The notes: generated by a model from the sequence alone, not told the origin. Shown: positions 1 to 8,772, counted from the stretch's first letter. The stretch is 64,000 bases of DNA from Tyzzerella sp. An114 (GCF_002161055.1 NZ_NFLT01000001.1:124001-188000), one strand, 5' to 3'. Translations and numbers: made by a program.

Positions 1-22
1 CATCTATTCCCATTGTGTACAT
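1..22 (-). CDS. Start of a CDS leaving the window, possibly an acyl-CoA dehydratase activase (HgdC type)
   Basis: A start codon at 20-22 on the minus strand is preceded by AAAGGAGG (about 30-37) at correct spacing, so a gene certainly begins here. Only seven residues, MYTMGID, lie inside the window. That opening is typical of the BadF/BadG/HgdC ATPases that activate 2-hydroxyacyl-CoA dehydratases, which continue with a GSxxxK phosphate loop; this is inference from a very short peptide. Other ASKHA-fold ATPases begin in the same way. Confidence 0.45.
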
Positions 23-526
23 TAGAAATCCTCCTTTAAAATAATGCATTTAAAAATTTGCAATACAAATTGTAAACATAATGCATTGCAATTATTTAAA
101 AACGAAAGACTGTTGTAAAAAGCAGCTGTCGTATAATTGCCAAAAAATAAAACTATAACATTTATTTATAATTAATAGTCAAAACACAGTCTTTTTTATC
201 AATTTTTAATTATTATAACATTTTTATCTTTCATATGCAACACATATTGTTAAAAAATTATTTTTTTAAAATAAAATTCAAAATTCAAAATTCTTTTCAA
301 ATTTTATATGATATAACTATTAAAAAGGGACATATTGCATACAAATATAAACAATACATCACAATTAATTTAATATAACAAAATAAATATAGTACTTTTT
401 AACATTAACCTTATTTTTATCAATAATACTAACGATATTCAATAAAAAGATATTTGATTAGTTTTTAACACAATCCATACTGTTTTATAATAATATGGTA
501 TGTTTATTAACAATCTTTTATTATAA
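23..526. other. AT-rich intergenic region upstream of the truncated gene
   Basis: About 500 bases without a credible gene. Near the minus-strand start codon there is a direct repeat ATAATGCATT at 41-50 and 78-87, and a TTGCAAT/ATTGCAAT pair at 58-64 and 85-92. These could form an operator for the gene starting at 22. A TTGACT...TATAGT pair around 155-185 on the minus strand could be its promoter, with a long spacer. The remainder shows nothing I can interpret. Confidence 0.35.
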
Positions 527-566
527 AAAAATAAGGACATACAGTTTTATAACTGTATATCCTTTA
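527..566 (-). terminator. Intrinsic terminator after apgM
   Basis: On the minus strand, AAGGATATACAG pairs with CTGTATGTCCTT (one mismatch) and is followed by a run of T. It lies a few bases past the apgM stop codon. Confidence 0.85.
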
Positions 567-569
567 ACT

Positions 570-1769
570 TTAACCTATAAAATAAGACATAAGTTTATAT
601 CCTTCATCAAACATTAAGTCAGATTTTGATATTTCTTTCTCACTATATGCCTTTATATCTGAACTTTTATTATTTCTACTATCATATATAGCAAAAGGTA
701 TAGGGTCAGAAACATGAGTTTTAAGAGAAATAGGTGTAGGGTGGTCTGGAAGAACCATTATTTTAAAATCCTCTCCCATATTTTTAAGACCTTCCATAAC
801 AGGTTTTACAATCTCACTATCTATAAGCTCTATTGACTTAATTTTATTTTCAATCTCTCCCCTATGACCACATTCGTCTGGAGCTTCAACATGGATATAA
901 ACAAAATCATTTCCATTTTTAAGAGCAGAAAGAGCAGCTTCTCCCTTTCCTTTAAAGTTTGTATCTACATTTCCTGTTGCTCCTAAAACCTCTATAACTT
1001 CCATTCCAGCACATATTCCTATTCCTTTTATAAGGTCAACAGCTGAAATGACAGCACCCTTAAGACCTGTCATTTTTTCAAAGTTTCCTATTGCTGGTTT
1101 AGTTCCCTCTCCCCAAAGCCATATTGAATTGGCAGGATTAAGACCTTTTTCAATTCTCTTTTTATTTATAGGGTGGTCTTTTAAAATGTCTCTGCTTTTT
1201 TCCATAAGTGAAAATATAAGTTTATTTTCAGGCAGATAATTTGTTACTTTTCTGTCAGAAATATCGTGGGGAGGTGTTAAATTAAGGTCAGTTTTTCCTC
1301 CATGCCATATAAGACAATGACGATAACTTATACCAGAAAAAAACTCAAGTTCATCTGTTGACAATGCTTCATTTACAGCTTTTATAAGTTCTGCCGCTTC
1401 CTCTGTTGATATTTCTCCAGCACTATAATCAACCATTGTTCTATCTCTTATATCTTCTTCATCAGAAAGTGTAACAAGATTACATCTAAAAGCAACATCA
1501 TCATCTTTCATGTCAATTCCTATACTTACAGCCTCAAGAGGTGAACGACCTGTATAACAAGAAACAGGATTATATCCCATAGCAGAAAGATTTGCCACAT
1601 CACTTCCCGGTTTCATTCCATTAGGTACAGTTTTTACCATACCACACACACCATTTTTTGCAATAAAATCTATTGTATCTTTTTTTGCAACTTCAAGAGG
1701 TGTTCTATCATTAAGTTCTTTTATTGGGTAATCGGCCATACCGTCTCCCAGCATAACAACATATTTCAT
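570..1769 (-). CDS. apgM: Cofactor-independent phosphoglycerate mutase, archaeal (ApgM) type
   Basis: Interconverts 3- and 2-phosphoglycerate in glycolysis without 2,3-bisphosphoglycerate. The 399-residue length fits the ApgM branch of the alkaline phosphatase superfamily rather than the ~510-residue GpmI. Visible family features are the N-terminal metal motif VVMLGDGMAD, the PGSDVANLSAMGYNP segment with the catalytic Ser after GSDVAN, the YTGRSPLEA segment, and the C-terminal metal-binding stretches HVEAPDECGH and LPDHPTP. ApgM relatives in Clostridia are often annotated as phosphonopyruvate-decarboxylase-related; no phosphonate genes are nearby. Monocistronic, with its own terminator. Confidence 0.93.
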   Translation of the reverse strand: MKYVVMLGDGMADYPIKELNDRTPLEVAKKDTIDFIAKNGVCGMVKTVPNGMKPGSDVANLSAMGYNPVSCYTGRSPLEAVSIGIDMKDDDVAFRCNLVTLSDEEDIRDRTMVDYSAGEISTEEAAELIKAVNEALSTDELEFFSGISYRHCLIWHGGKTDLNLTPPHDISDRKVTNYLPENKLIFSLMEKSRDILKDHPINKKRIEKGLNPANSIWLWGEGTKPAIGNFEKMTGLKGAVISAVDLIKGIGICAGMEVIEVLGATGNVDTNFKGKGEAALSALKNGNDFVYIHVEAPDECGHRGEIENKIKSIELIDSEIVKPVMEGLKNMGEDFKIMVLPDHPTPISLKTHVSDPIPFAIYDSRNNKSSDIKAYSEKEISKSDLMFDEGYKLMSYFIG

Positions 1770-1874
1770 ATTAAATACATCTCCTTACTTTCATAGAAAA
1801 ACATTTGTCTTTGCAACAAATACTTTTCTATTATAATCAAAATAGTTAAATATGTAAAGTTTATTTTTAATACA

Positions 1875-1905
1875 AAAAACAGCCCCTAAAAAGGGACTGT
1901 TTTTA
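1875..1905 (-). terminator. Intrinsic terminator of the ABC exporter operon
   Basis: On the minus strand AAAACAGTCCC pairs with GGGGCTGTTTT (one wobble) followed by T residues, just past the permease stop codon. It closes the three-gene operon 6131-1915. Confidence 0.85.
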
Positions 1906-1914
1906 AATTAAAAA

Positions 1915-3237
1915 TTATTCTGTTTTTATAGCTGTTAAAGCTGAAAGTTTCATGGCACGTTTTGCTGGAAGATATCCTGAAGCAACTCCAACCAAAGTTG
2001 CAAAAGCCAAAGATGCTAAATAGAGCCATAAAGGTATTGATGAAAGCATATCGCTTGATTGTTTCATAGCAAAGTAATTTACAGCTTTTGAAGCTCCAAA
2101 ACTTAAAAGCATACCAAATATACCTCCCATAAAACCTATTATAGCTGCCTCTGTCAAAAATAATCGTTTTATATCTTTTAAAGATGCACCTATAACTTTC
2201 ATTACACCAATTTCTCTTGTTCTCTCATATATTGACATTACCATAGTATTTGTAATACCTATTGCCGCAACTATAAGAGATATAGCACCGATAGCTCCAA
2301 GCATCGTTCTTAACATTTTTGTTGTTTCTTTCATAGACTCAAGAATATCAGATAAACTAGATGCATTGTATCCCATATCTTTTATCTGTTGCTGTATACT
2401 TTGAACTTTCTCTATATCCTCAACTCTAACCATAGCTCTTTCATAATTACCACTTTTTTTCTTAGTTGTACTTCCTCCTGCACTTTCATGTTTCTGTTTT
2501 TCCTTCTGTATGCTTTCAAGCTGTTTTATAGGCATAATAACAGAGTAAGCATTCTGGTCACTTCCTGCAAGAGTTCCAACAACTTCAACCTTTATAGGTT
2601 TTATTGATTTATCAGCATTTTTTGTGCCATAACTATAATCATATGTAAGTTGAACTTTATCATTGAAAATATCAACCTCTGGAGGGTCTGAGTTATATCT
2701 GGCTCTCCAGTCAAGTTTTGGATTATAAAAACTTGTCAAAACAGTTTGTCCAACAACTATGGCATTTTTATCTTCACCCGTCAAACCTCTGCCCTCAGCT
2801 ATATTATATCCTAAATCGTCAAAACACTCTGGGTCTATACCTATAAAACTTACATCGGATACATATTTACCACATATAATTTGAAAATAATCATTTACAA
2901 CAGGTGTTGCTGCCATAACTCCTGGTATATTTTTAAAACTCTGTATAGCTTTTGTATCAAGAACAACATTTCCGTTATTTTTTGAAGAAGATGACGAAGA
3001 TGAACCAGAACTCATAACAACACCCATTCCGCCATTAGGAGCATATACATCTATAACTTGCAAACTTCCCCATTCGGAAACTTGTTTAGTATAGCTTTCA
3101 TTCATTCCTATACCTATTGAAACCATAACAACAATAGATGCAGTACCTATAATAACACCCAAAATTGTCAAAAATGTTCTAAGCTTTCTTTTCCAGAGGT
3201 TTCGGACAGCCATTGATATTAAATCTTTTATACTCAT
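1915..3237 (-). CDS. MacB/FtsX-type ABC transporter permease
   Basis: About 440 residues with MacB topology: one N-terminal membrane helix (about 20-45), a large extracytoplasmic domain (about 50-310) with a Ser/Asn-rich insertion, and three C-terminal helices. The motif NLWKRKLRTFLTILGVIIG and the later TREIGVMKVIGA are hallmarks of the FtsX-like permease family. An upstream in-frame TTG at 3244-3246 lies only one base from the AAAGG box; ATG at 3235-3237 has better spacing and is taken as the start. Last gene of an operon with the ATPase at 5430 and the surface protein at 3277. Substrate unknown; such systems often export peptides or antimicrobials, or sense envelope stress. Confidence 0.88.
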   Translation of the reverse strand: MSIKDLISMAVRNLWKRKLRTFLTILGVIIGTASIVVMVSIGIGMNESYTKQVSEWGSLQVIDVYAPNGGMGVVMSSGSSSSSSSKNNGNVVLDTKAIQSFKNIPGVMAATPVVNDYFQIICGKYVSDVSFIGIDPECFDDLGYNIAEGRGLTGEDKNAIVVGQTVLTSFYNPKLDWRARYNSDPPEVDIFNDKVQLTYDYSYGTKNADKSIKPIKVEVVGTLAGSDQNAYSVIMPIKQLESIQKEKQKHESAGGSTTKKKSGNYERAMVRVEDIEKVQSIQQQIKDMGYNASSLSDILESMKETTKMLRTMLGAIGAISLIVAAIGITNTMVMSIYERTREIGVMKVIGASLKDIKRLFLTEAAIIGFMGGIFGMLLSFGASKAVNYFAMKQSSDMLSSIPLWLYLASLAFATLVGVASGYLPAKRAMKLSALTAIKTE

Positions 3238-3276
3238 AGGCACCAAACCTTTCTAAATATATATAGTTTTATGTTA

Positions 3277-5409
3277 TTATTCATCATCGCTGTCATCTGC
3301 TTCTAAAAATGCAGCCTCTTTTTTAGCTTTTATTTTTTTGAATATAACAACACCTGCTATAACAACAACTACAACTATTCCAACAATTATACCTATTTTC
3401 TTAAAATTAACTTTTTCTTCTTCAGGAGGCATCATACTAGGGTCAAAGTCATCTGTCATAGGCATAGCTTCAGTAACATTCATTGTAAAATCTTTTCTTA
3501 CCTCAAAACTCTCACCACTAGGGTCTTCATAGGTAAGAACAATACTTACAGGTGTTTCACCCATATTCATAGGTGTAAAACTTCCGTCAAAATATTCTGT
3601 ATTTCCAGCATCAAAGTTTCCTATGAATGTACTCTTATTCTGTGTTTCAACATCGCCTTCAATTTTTATCATAAAATTACTTAAAACAACTTTTCCTGTA
3701 TTATAAATCTCAAAGGATACAGGCACAGGAACACCCATTTCTGTTGTTTCAGGTATATATATCTGACCTGTCTCAACCTGTGTAGGCTGTTTTACATTTA
3801 TACCTAAAAGTTCTGTTGCTGTATATTCATTTCCTTCAGTGTCTTCATATTCAAAGTTTACTGTAAGGGTATATGTTTTAGGCTGTGCATCAGGTACAAC
3901 AAAAAGTCTAAGTTTTTTATTTACAGTTTGTTTTGCACCTATTGAGTCAAAATAGAATGTATTACTGCTGTCAACAGGTGTAAATATATTACCAGTTTTT
4001 GCAGTATCTGTTGAAGTTTCCTCTGAAAGAGTTAAATACATTTTTATATTTTTTACAGTTTTAGTTTGATGAGTATTTAAAAATGTCATTGTAAGGTCAA
4101 ACTCATCACCAGCCATAACTATAAGAGGGTCACTCTGATAATCACTTACAATAATTTTAGGTTTACTTGTTTTTTTGTCTCCATCTTCTCCCGATGAGTC
4201 AGCTTCAGGATTACTTATATTAACTCCCGCATACTGGGAGAATGTTACAACGTTATTTTCTCCCTCTTTCATTGAACCATCTTCATAAGAAACAGCAAAC
4301 TCAATAGCATAGTTCTGAGATTTTGCTAAAGATGTTCCAGCAAAAGTAAATTCCATAGGTGTGGAAGCTCCACTTGCAAGCTGTGTAACAGTCTTAACAC
4401 TTGATGATTTAGGAACAACAGCACCTTCTCCAGCAGGAGTTGCAGTTACTTTTATATTTTTTGCAACACCTTTTCCATTATTAAAAAGGTTAAATTTTAC
4501 TACAAAATTCTGATTTACACCATAAACACCACTAGGCTCTGCCATATTTCTTATTTCAAGAGAAGATTTTTCAGTTGGACTTCCTGTTCCAACAGAAATA
4601 AAGAAACTCTGTTCAAGAGTATGCTCTTTTCCGTCAACATCTTTACATTTAATATTAACCTTAACAGGATAATTTCCAGCACTCATACTTCCATTAGCTA
4701 TAATATTAAATGAAACAGTCTGAGCATGTCCTATTGAAATCTGTTTATAATTTTTTGTATTTGTACCATTGTTTATACTTATTCCCTGTGGGTCAAGGTC
4801 TGCAAGAGTCACATAAACATCATTCATCAAAAGTCTTCCTTTATTAAAGACATCAAAGCTTATTGTTGCTGTCTGTCCCGGAAGAATTGAAGGTTGTGAC
4901 ATTTTAAAATTCTGTATAACAAACTCAGGAGCTTCTGCACTCTGTGCTTTTAAATATATTGTGGAGCTTCCTGTGAATTTCTTTCCAAAAGTATTAAAGA
5001 ATGTATAATTAATTTTAGCAGTGTAAGTTTTATTTGAAACAGTCTGGTCTGCATCAACAACAAGAGTTATATTTTTATCTCCCTGACCAGCTATTGTAGT
5101 AATTTTATTGTCACTGCCTGCTATGTACATATTAAAAGGGTTATCTGTTACATCTGTAAGCTCTGTTTGAACAATTATGCTTTTAGCTGCATAAGGTGTA
5201 GGGTTCTTTATGTTAAGTTTTATTTCATTTTTAGAACCACCCTTTATGTCAAAAACAGGACCATTTGTTAGTATAAGTTCTGGAATGTATTCACTTTTGT
5301 CTATAACCTCATCATCTGCACCAAAAGCGCTTACCATTCCTCCCATACTCATTTGAAGGACAAGTATTATTGTAAAAACAATTCCCAACAAACTTTTAAT
5401 TTTTTTCAT
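3277..5409 (-). CDS. Membrane-anchored exported protein with CARDB/COG1361-like repeats, partner of the ABC exporter
   Basis: 710 residues with a clear signal peptide (MKKIKSLLGI..., hydrophobic to about residue 28). Four or more Ig-like beta repeats follow (around 45-155, 165-275, 285-395, 420-530, 540-650), each with a pattern resembling 'PGQTATISFDVFNKG' and 'NNGKGVAKNIKVT' as in CARDB/NPCBM-associated modules. A single C-terminal membrane helix (about 672-692) is followed by a short charged tail ending in Asp/Glu. It sits between the ATPase and permease genes of one operon, where Gram-negative systems carry a MacA adaptor. I infer that it is the extracellular module of that exporter. No enzyme motif is visible. 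Confidence 0.8.
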   Translation of the reverse strand: MKKIKSLLGIVFTIILVLQMSMGGMVSAFGADDEVIDKSEYIPELILTNGPVFDIKGGSKNEIKLNIKNPTPYAAKSIIVQTELTDVTDNPFNMYIAGSDNKITTIAGQGDKNITLVVDADQTVSNKTYTAKINYTFFNTFGKKFTGSSTIYLKAQSAEAPEFVIQNFKMSQPSILPGQTATISFDVFNKGRLLMNDVYVTLADLDPQGISINNGTNTKNYKQISIGHAQTVSFNIIANGSMSAGNYPVKVNIKCKDVDGKEHTLEQSFFISVGTGSPTEKSSLEIRNMAEPSGVYGVNQNFVVKFNLFNNGKGVAKNIKVTATPAGEGAVVPKSSSVKTVTQLASGASTPMEFTFAGTSLAKSQNYAIEFAVSYEDGSMKEGENNVVTFSQYAGVNISNPEADSSGEDGDKKTSKPKIIVSDYQSDPLIVMAGDEFDLTMTFLNTHQTKTVKNIKMYLTLSEETSTDTAKTGNIFTPVDSSNTFYFDSIGAKQTVNKKLRLFVVPDAQPKTYTLTVNFEYEDTEGNEYTATELLGINVKQPTQVETGQIYIPETTEMGVPVPVSFEIYNTGKVVLSNFMIKIEGDVETQNKSTFIGNFDAGNTEYFDGSFTPMNMGETPVSIVLTYEDPSGESFEVRKDFTMNVTEAMPMTDDFDPSMMPPEEEKVNFKKIGIIVGIVVVVVIAGVVIFKKIKAKKEAAFLEADDSDDE

Positions 5410-5429
5410 AATATACCTCCGCTCTCTAC

Positions 5430-6131
5430 TTAAGTTGGTCTTTGGTTAATCTCGATTTTTTCTATGGCACCATCAGAAAGATGTATAATTCTATCAGCAT
5501 ATTCCGATATCTCCAAATCGTGAGTAACTATTATAAGTGTCTGATTATTTTTTCTCGCCATTCCCGTTATAAGGTCCATCATTTCATAAGTAGTTTTTGT
5601 GTCAAGATTACCTGTTGGTTCATCAGCAAAAACAACTCTAGGATTATTTATGAAAGCTCTTGCAATACTTACTCTCTGTTGCTGTCCACCACTCATTTCA
5701 TTAGGCTTATGATTTGCTCTCTCTTTAAGCCCAACAGCGTCAAGCATTTTTTTAGCTCTCTCAATCCTTTCTTTTTTAGGAACCCTCTCAAATATAAGGG
5801 GAAGCATTACATTTTCCATAGCTGTAAGAGTTGACAGAAGATTATAGGACTGGAAAACAAAGCCTATATTCTGCTGTCTAAAAAGTGCAAGTTGTTCTTC
5901 ATTCATTCTCTCAACGTGCTTATTAGCTATTATAATCTCACCTTTTGTAGGTTTCTCCAAACCTGCTAAAAGATTTAAAAGTGTTGATTTTCCCGAACCT
6001 GATTTTCCAAGAAGACAACAAATTTCTCCCTCAGCAATATTAAGGTCAATGTTATTAACTGCAAAAATCCTCTCATTTCCCATACGAAAAACTTTTTTTA
6101 CACCTCTTATCCTGATTATGTCTTTAGCCAA
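5430..6131 (-). CDS. ABC transporter ATP-binding protein (MacB/LolD family)
   Basis: Walker A GKSGSGKST, Q-loop FVFQSYNLL, signature MSGGQQQRVSIARA, Walker B VVFADEPTGNLD and H-loop VTHD are all intact, so this is an active ATPase of the MacB/LolD/FtsE group. The longest open frame starts at an ATG at 6167, but AAAGGAGGT lies inside that extension, seven bases before a TTG at 6129-6131. The TTG start, giving MAKDIIRIRGV, is therefore preferred. First gene of the operon with the CARDB protein and the permease; the stop lies 20 bases before the next start. Confidence 0.92.
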   Translation of the reverse strand: MAKDIIRIRGVKKVFRMGNERIFAVNNIDLNIAEGEICCLLGKSGSGKSTLLNLLAGLEKPTKGEIIIANKHVERMNEEQLALFRQQNIGFVFQSYNLLSTLTAMENVMLPLIFERVPKKERIERAKKMLDAVGLKERANHKPNEMSGGQQQRVSIARAFINNPRVVFADEPTGNLDTKTTYEMMDLITGMARKNNQTLIIVTHDLEISEYADRIIHLSDGAIEKIEINQRPT

Positions 6132-6237
6132 TACTGTTACCTCCTTTCCGAAATCAGTTTTACTCATATATTAGATACATATACTTTATAATTTGTTTCA
6201 AAAATTTTAAAAAAATATATTTTTTTATTTTTAATAA

Positions 6238-6278
6238 TAAAAAAAGCCCGAATAATATTAATTATTCGAGCTTTTTAA
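6238..6278 (-). terminator. Intrinsic terminator after queT
   Basis: Minus-strand AAAAAGCTCGAATAAT pairs with ATTATTCGGGCTTTTT (one wobble) and ends in a T run, ten bases past the queT stop. Confidence 0.88.
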
Positions 6279-6287
6279 AACCTATAT

Positions 6288-6791
6288 TTATTTTAATATT
6301 TCAATTACTTTTTTATTTTTAAGTATATACTTAAACACAGGATATCCTATACAAGTAACAACAGCAAATTCACCCATCATAACAGTGGCTGTTGTTGGAA
6401 CGAAAGGTAATCCCGAAACAAAATAAAGTTCAATACCTACAAAGAAACAGAAAAATGTAGGCCATAATGTAGCAACAAAAAGACTTTTTGTGCGAGTTAT
6501 AGCAAACATAGTACATATAGTAGCAGTTGTACCAAAAATAACATCAATAATTCCCAATGGACTAAAACAGTTAGCCATTATACATCCTATAACAAGTCCT
6601 GGAGCAAATATAGGATTTATATAGGCAAGAAGAACCATAATCTCAGAAAATCTAAGCTGTATAGCGCCATATGAAAGTGGAGCTATTAGAACAGTTAAAA
6701 CACAATAAAGTGCTGCTGTTATACCTGTAATAGCAATATCTTTTGCAGTAATTTTTCTAGAAACTCTCTTTTTTGAAATTAAATTTATCAT
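6288..6791 (-). CDS. queT: Queuosine precursor ECF transporter substrate-binding (S) component, QueT family
   Basis: 167 residues with five or six hydrophobic helices. The opening ITGITAALYCVLTVL and the motif GAIQLRFSE followed by YINPIFAPGLVIGC are characteristic of QueT/QrtT S components. These bind the substrate and use a shared EcfAAT energizing module, which is not in this window. The start overlaps the stop of the upstream radical SAM gene by four bases, so the two are translationally coupled. The coupling and the preQ1-type riboswitch upstream support a role in uptake of queuine or queuosine. Confidence 0.88.
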   Translation of the reverse strand: MINLISKKRVSRKITAKDIAITGITAALYCVLTVLIAPLSYGAIQLRFSEIMVLLAYINPIFAPGLVIGCIMANCFSPLGIIDVIFGTTATICTMFAITRTKSLFVATLWPTFFCFFVGIELYFVSGLPFVPTTATVMMGEFAVVTCIGYPVFKYILKNKKVIEILK

Positions 6792-7492
6792 AATGTACCT
6801 CCTACACCAAAATCAGTATTATTCCACAAAACTTCTATATTAGGGTTTTCGTCAAGATAGCTGTATTTATCTCTAAACCATTTTATAAGCTCATTATCAG
6901 CCTTTATATTGGTTGTATTATCAATAAATACATTTACACAGCCATGCTTGAAATATTCTTGGAGGCACTCCATATCATAATCAATCATTTCTTTTGTCTG
7001 TCCCTGTATGCCAACCATAAGACATATAGAGTCAAAATATTTTGCTACTTCCTCAGGGCCACTGAATACAGTTCCCTTTTTAAGTACATTGTTTCTGAAA
7101 TAGTCATTAAAAGTTTCAACACCATTTTTAAATATTATAGGCACACCGAAAAACTGACGCATTTCATCAAGTCTGTCTCTGTATGACCAATAACTTTCAA
7201 AAAACAGTAATTTTATTCCTTTCTCTTTGACTATCTCTTTAATTTCAAAAAGAGTTTTCTTTGGAAGTTCAAAAACACTGCCAGAGTTTATGACCTCAAG
7301 GACACCTTTAAACCCTGTAACATTTTTTAAAACTTCGCTATTAAATTCTGCCATTTCTTCTTCGTTTTTGGAATTATCATCAATATAATCACAAAAGGCA
7401 CATCTACCCCATATACAAGGGTGACCTTTTAGAAGAACTATTTCTCGTGGTTTCTTGTTTTCGACAACACTGTATCGAACCATTTCATTCAT
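6788..7492 (-). CDS. queL: Radical SAM protein, probable queuosine lyase (QueL) of queuine salvage
   Basis: 234 residues with an N-terminal cluster motif C26-X4-C31-X2-C34 (PCIWGRCAFCDY), one residue longer than the usual CX3CX2C. It is a compact radical SAM protein without a C-terminal auxiliary cluster. In Clostridioides difficile, queuine is released from queuosine by a distinct radical SAM subgroup (QueL) encoded next to an ECF transporter gene. The same arrangement here, plus a preQ1-type riboswitch 8 bases before the start, makes QueL the best assignment. Assignment rests on context and the unusual cysteine spacing, not on an alignment. AGGGAGG precedes the ATG and lies inside the riboswitch. 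Confidence 0.72.
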   Translation of the reverse strand: MNEMVRYSVVENKKPREIVLLKGHPCIWGRCAFCDYIDDNSKNEEEMAEFNSEVLKNVTGFKGVLEVINSGSVFELPKKTLFEIKEIVKEKGIKLLFFESYWSYRDRLDEMRQFFGVPIIFKNGVETFNDYFRNNVLKKGTVFSGPEEVAKYFDSICLMVGIQGQTKEMIDYDMECLQEYFKHGCVNVFIDNTTNIKADNELIKWFRDKYSYLDENPNIEVLWNNTDFGVGGTL

Positions 7493-7500
7493 TTAATTTT

Positions 7501-7546
7501 CCTCCCTGTTTTTTATTTTCGAGATGGTTATGCAAGGAACATCTCG
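7501..7546 (-). promoter_or_regulatory. preQ1-I type riboswitch controlling queL-queT translation
   Basis: Minus strand: P1 stem CGAGATG (7546-7540) pairs with CATCTCG (7526-7520). The loop is TTCCTTGCATAAC, then an A-rich tail AAAATAAAAAACAGGGAGG. This is the compact preQ1-I layout of a hairpin plus an A-rich strand that folds back into the groove. Loop CCU can pair with AGG of the ribosome-binding site GGGAGG to form the pseudoknot P2, sequestering the queL ribosome site when ligand is bound. The ligand may be preQ1 or a related base; no covariation analysis was possible. Confidence 0.8.
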
Positions 7547-7552
7547 ATATTT

Positions 7553-7582
7553 ATTATAAAAGGTAAAAACCTTCATAATCAA
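7553..7582 (-). promoter_or_regulatory. Sigma-A promoter of queL-queT
   Basis: Minus strand TTGATT (7582-7577), 18-base spacer, TATAAT (7558-7553). The predicted start falls at about 7546, the first base of the riboswitch stem, so the aptamer forms the very 5' end of the transcript. Confidence 0.75.
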
Positions 7583-7595
7583 ATATAACGACCTA

Positions 7596-7620
7596 AAAAT
7601 AAGCCGGCTTGCTTTTTTAT
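7596..7620 (-). terminator. Weak terminator-like hairpin after trpS
   Basis: Minus-strand AAAAAGC and GCTTATTTTT form a short stem with a bulged A. It is located just past the trpS stop and before the queL promoter. Confidence 0.4.
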
Positions 7621-7632
7621 TTTTTATATTAA

Positions 7633-8637
7633 TTATTTAATTCTTGCTGGGAAACCAATTTTTTTATGAACTTTTCTAAGAGTTCTATCAGCTAATCTTC
7701 CTGCTCTCTCAGCATTCATTTTTATTATTGAGTCAATATAATCTTTATTTTTCTCAAGTTCTCTAACTTTTGCCTGTATAGGCTCAAGGTTTGCCACAAC
7801 AGCCTCACCAACAGCTGTTTTAAATGTGCCATATCCCACATTTTCAAACTCTTTTTCAGCCTCAGCTATTGTTTTACCAGTTGAAGCACAATAAATATTT
7901 AAGAGATTTGAAATTCCTGGTTTATCTTCACTAAAACGAACCTGATTATCAGAGTCTGTAACAGCTCTTTTAATTTTATTCATAATTACAGCAGGCTCGT
8001 CCATAATTGCTATTGTATTGTTTTTATTTTCATCAGATTTTGACATTTTCTTTGTAGGCTCCTGAAGTGCCATAATTCTTGCACCTACTTTTCCAATGTA
8101 TCCTTCTGGAATTTTAAATGTATCACCATAAACAGAATTAAATCTTCCAGCAATATCTCTTGTAATTTCAAGATGCTGTCTCTGGTCTTCACCAACAGGA
8201 ACAAGGTCAGCTTGATAAAGAAGTATATCAGCAGCCATAAGTACAGGATATGTGAAAAGACCTGCATTTATATTGTCAGCGTGTTTTGCTGATTTCTCTT
8301 TAAACTGTGTCATTCTGTTAAGCTCGCCCATATATGTGTAACAATTTAAAATCCAACCAAGTTCAGCATGCTGTGGAACATGGGATTGATAGTATATTAT
8401 ATTTTTTTCAGGGTCAAGACCAACTGCAATATACTGCATAAGTAAATCCCTAGCCTGTTTTCTAAGTTTAGCAGGGTCCTGTCTTACAGTTATAGCATGC
8501 ATATCAACTATACAATAAAGACAGTTGTAATCTTCCTGAAGTTTTGTCCAGTTATTTAAAGCACCAAGATAATTTCCAAGTGTTATAAGTCCTGAAGGTT
8601 GCATTCCGCTGAATATTATTTTTTTATCATCTGACAT
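7633..8637 (-). CDS. trpS: Tryptophan--tRNA ligase
   Basis: 334 residues, the normal length for a bacterial TrpRS. Class I synthetase signatures are present: the HIGH-equivalent SGLITLGNYLGAL (about residues 15-27) and the KMSKS loop KKMSKSDEN (about 197-205). The middle contains LLYQADLVPVGEDQRQHLE, typical of the tryptophanyl enzyme. It charges tRNA-Trp in the cytoplasm. I looked for a T-box in the upstream leader and found no AGGGTGG-type sequence. Divergent from the DAHP synthase gene, with inverted repeats in between. Confidence 0.97.
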   Translation of the reverse strand: MSDDKKIIFSGMQPSGLITLGNYLGALNNWTKLQEDYNCLYCIVDMHAITVRQDPAKLRKQARDLLMQYIAVGLDPEKNIIYYQSHVPQHAELGWILNCYTYMGELNRMTQFKEKSAKHADNINAGLFTYPVLMAADILLYQADLVPVGEDQRQHLEITRDIAGRFNSVYGDTFKIPEGYIGKVGARIMALQEPTKKMSKSDENKNNTIAIMDEPAVIMNKIKRAVTDSDNQVRFSEDKPGISNLLNIYCASTGKTIAEAEKEFENVGYGTFKTAVGEAVVANLEPIQAKVRELEKNKDYIDSIIKMNAERAGRLADRTLRKVHKKIGFPARIK

Positions 8638-8714
8638 AATAAATCACTCCTGTTACCAATAAAATAAGGAAGAAAAAAAATCTTCCTCGATTTATTAAAA
8701 TATTTTTTTAAGTA

Positions 8715-8732
8715 CAATATTTAAAAATATTG
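8715..8732. repeat. Inverted repeat in the trpS/aroF divergent region
   Basis: CAATATTT, two bases, AAATATTG: a perfect 8-bp dyad about 80 bases before trpS and 160 bases before the DAHP synthase gene. Possible operator. Confidence 0.4.
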
Positions 8733-8753
8733 CAAAATCAACGTTTTTTTTAT

Positions 8754-8772
8754 ATAGTATAGAGTATACTAT
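8754..8772. repeat. Inverted repeat, candidate operator between trpS and aroF
   Basis: ATAGTAT, five bases, ATACTAT: a perfect 7-bp dyad between two aromatic amino acid genes. A regulator site is inference. Confidence 0.4.

Noticed and set aside
7596-7620. Strong terminator after trpS
   Set aside because: Stem is short and bulged; kept only as a weak candidate.
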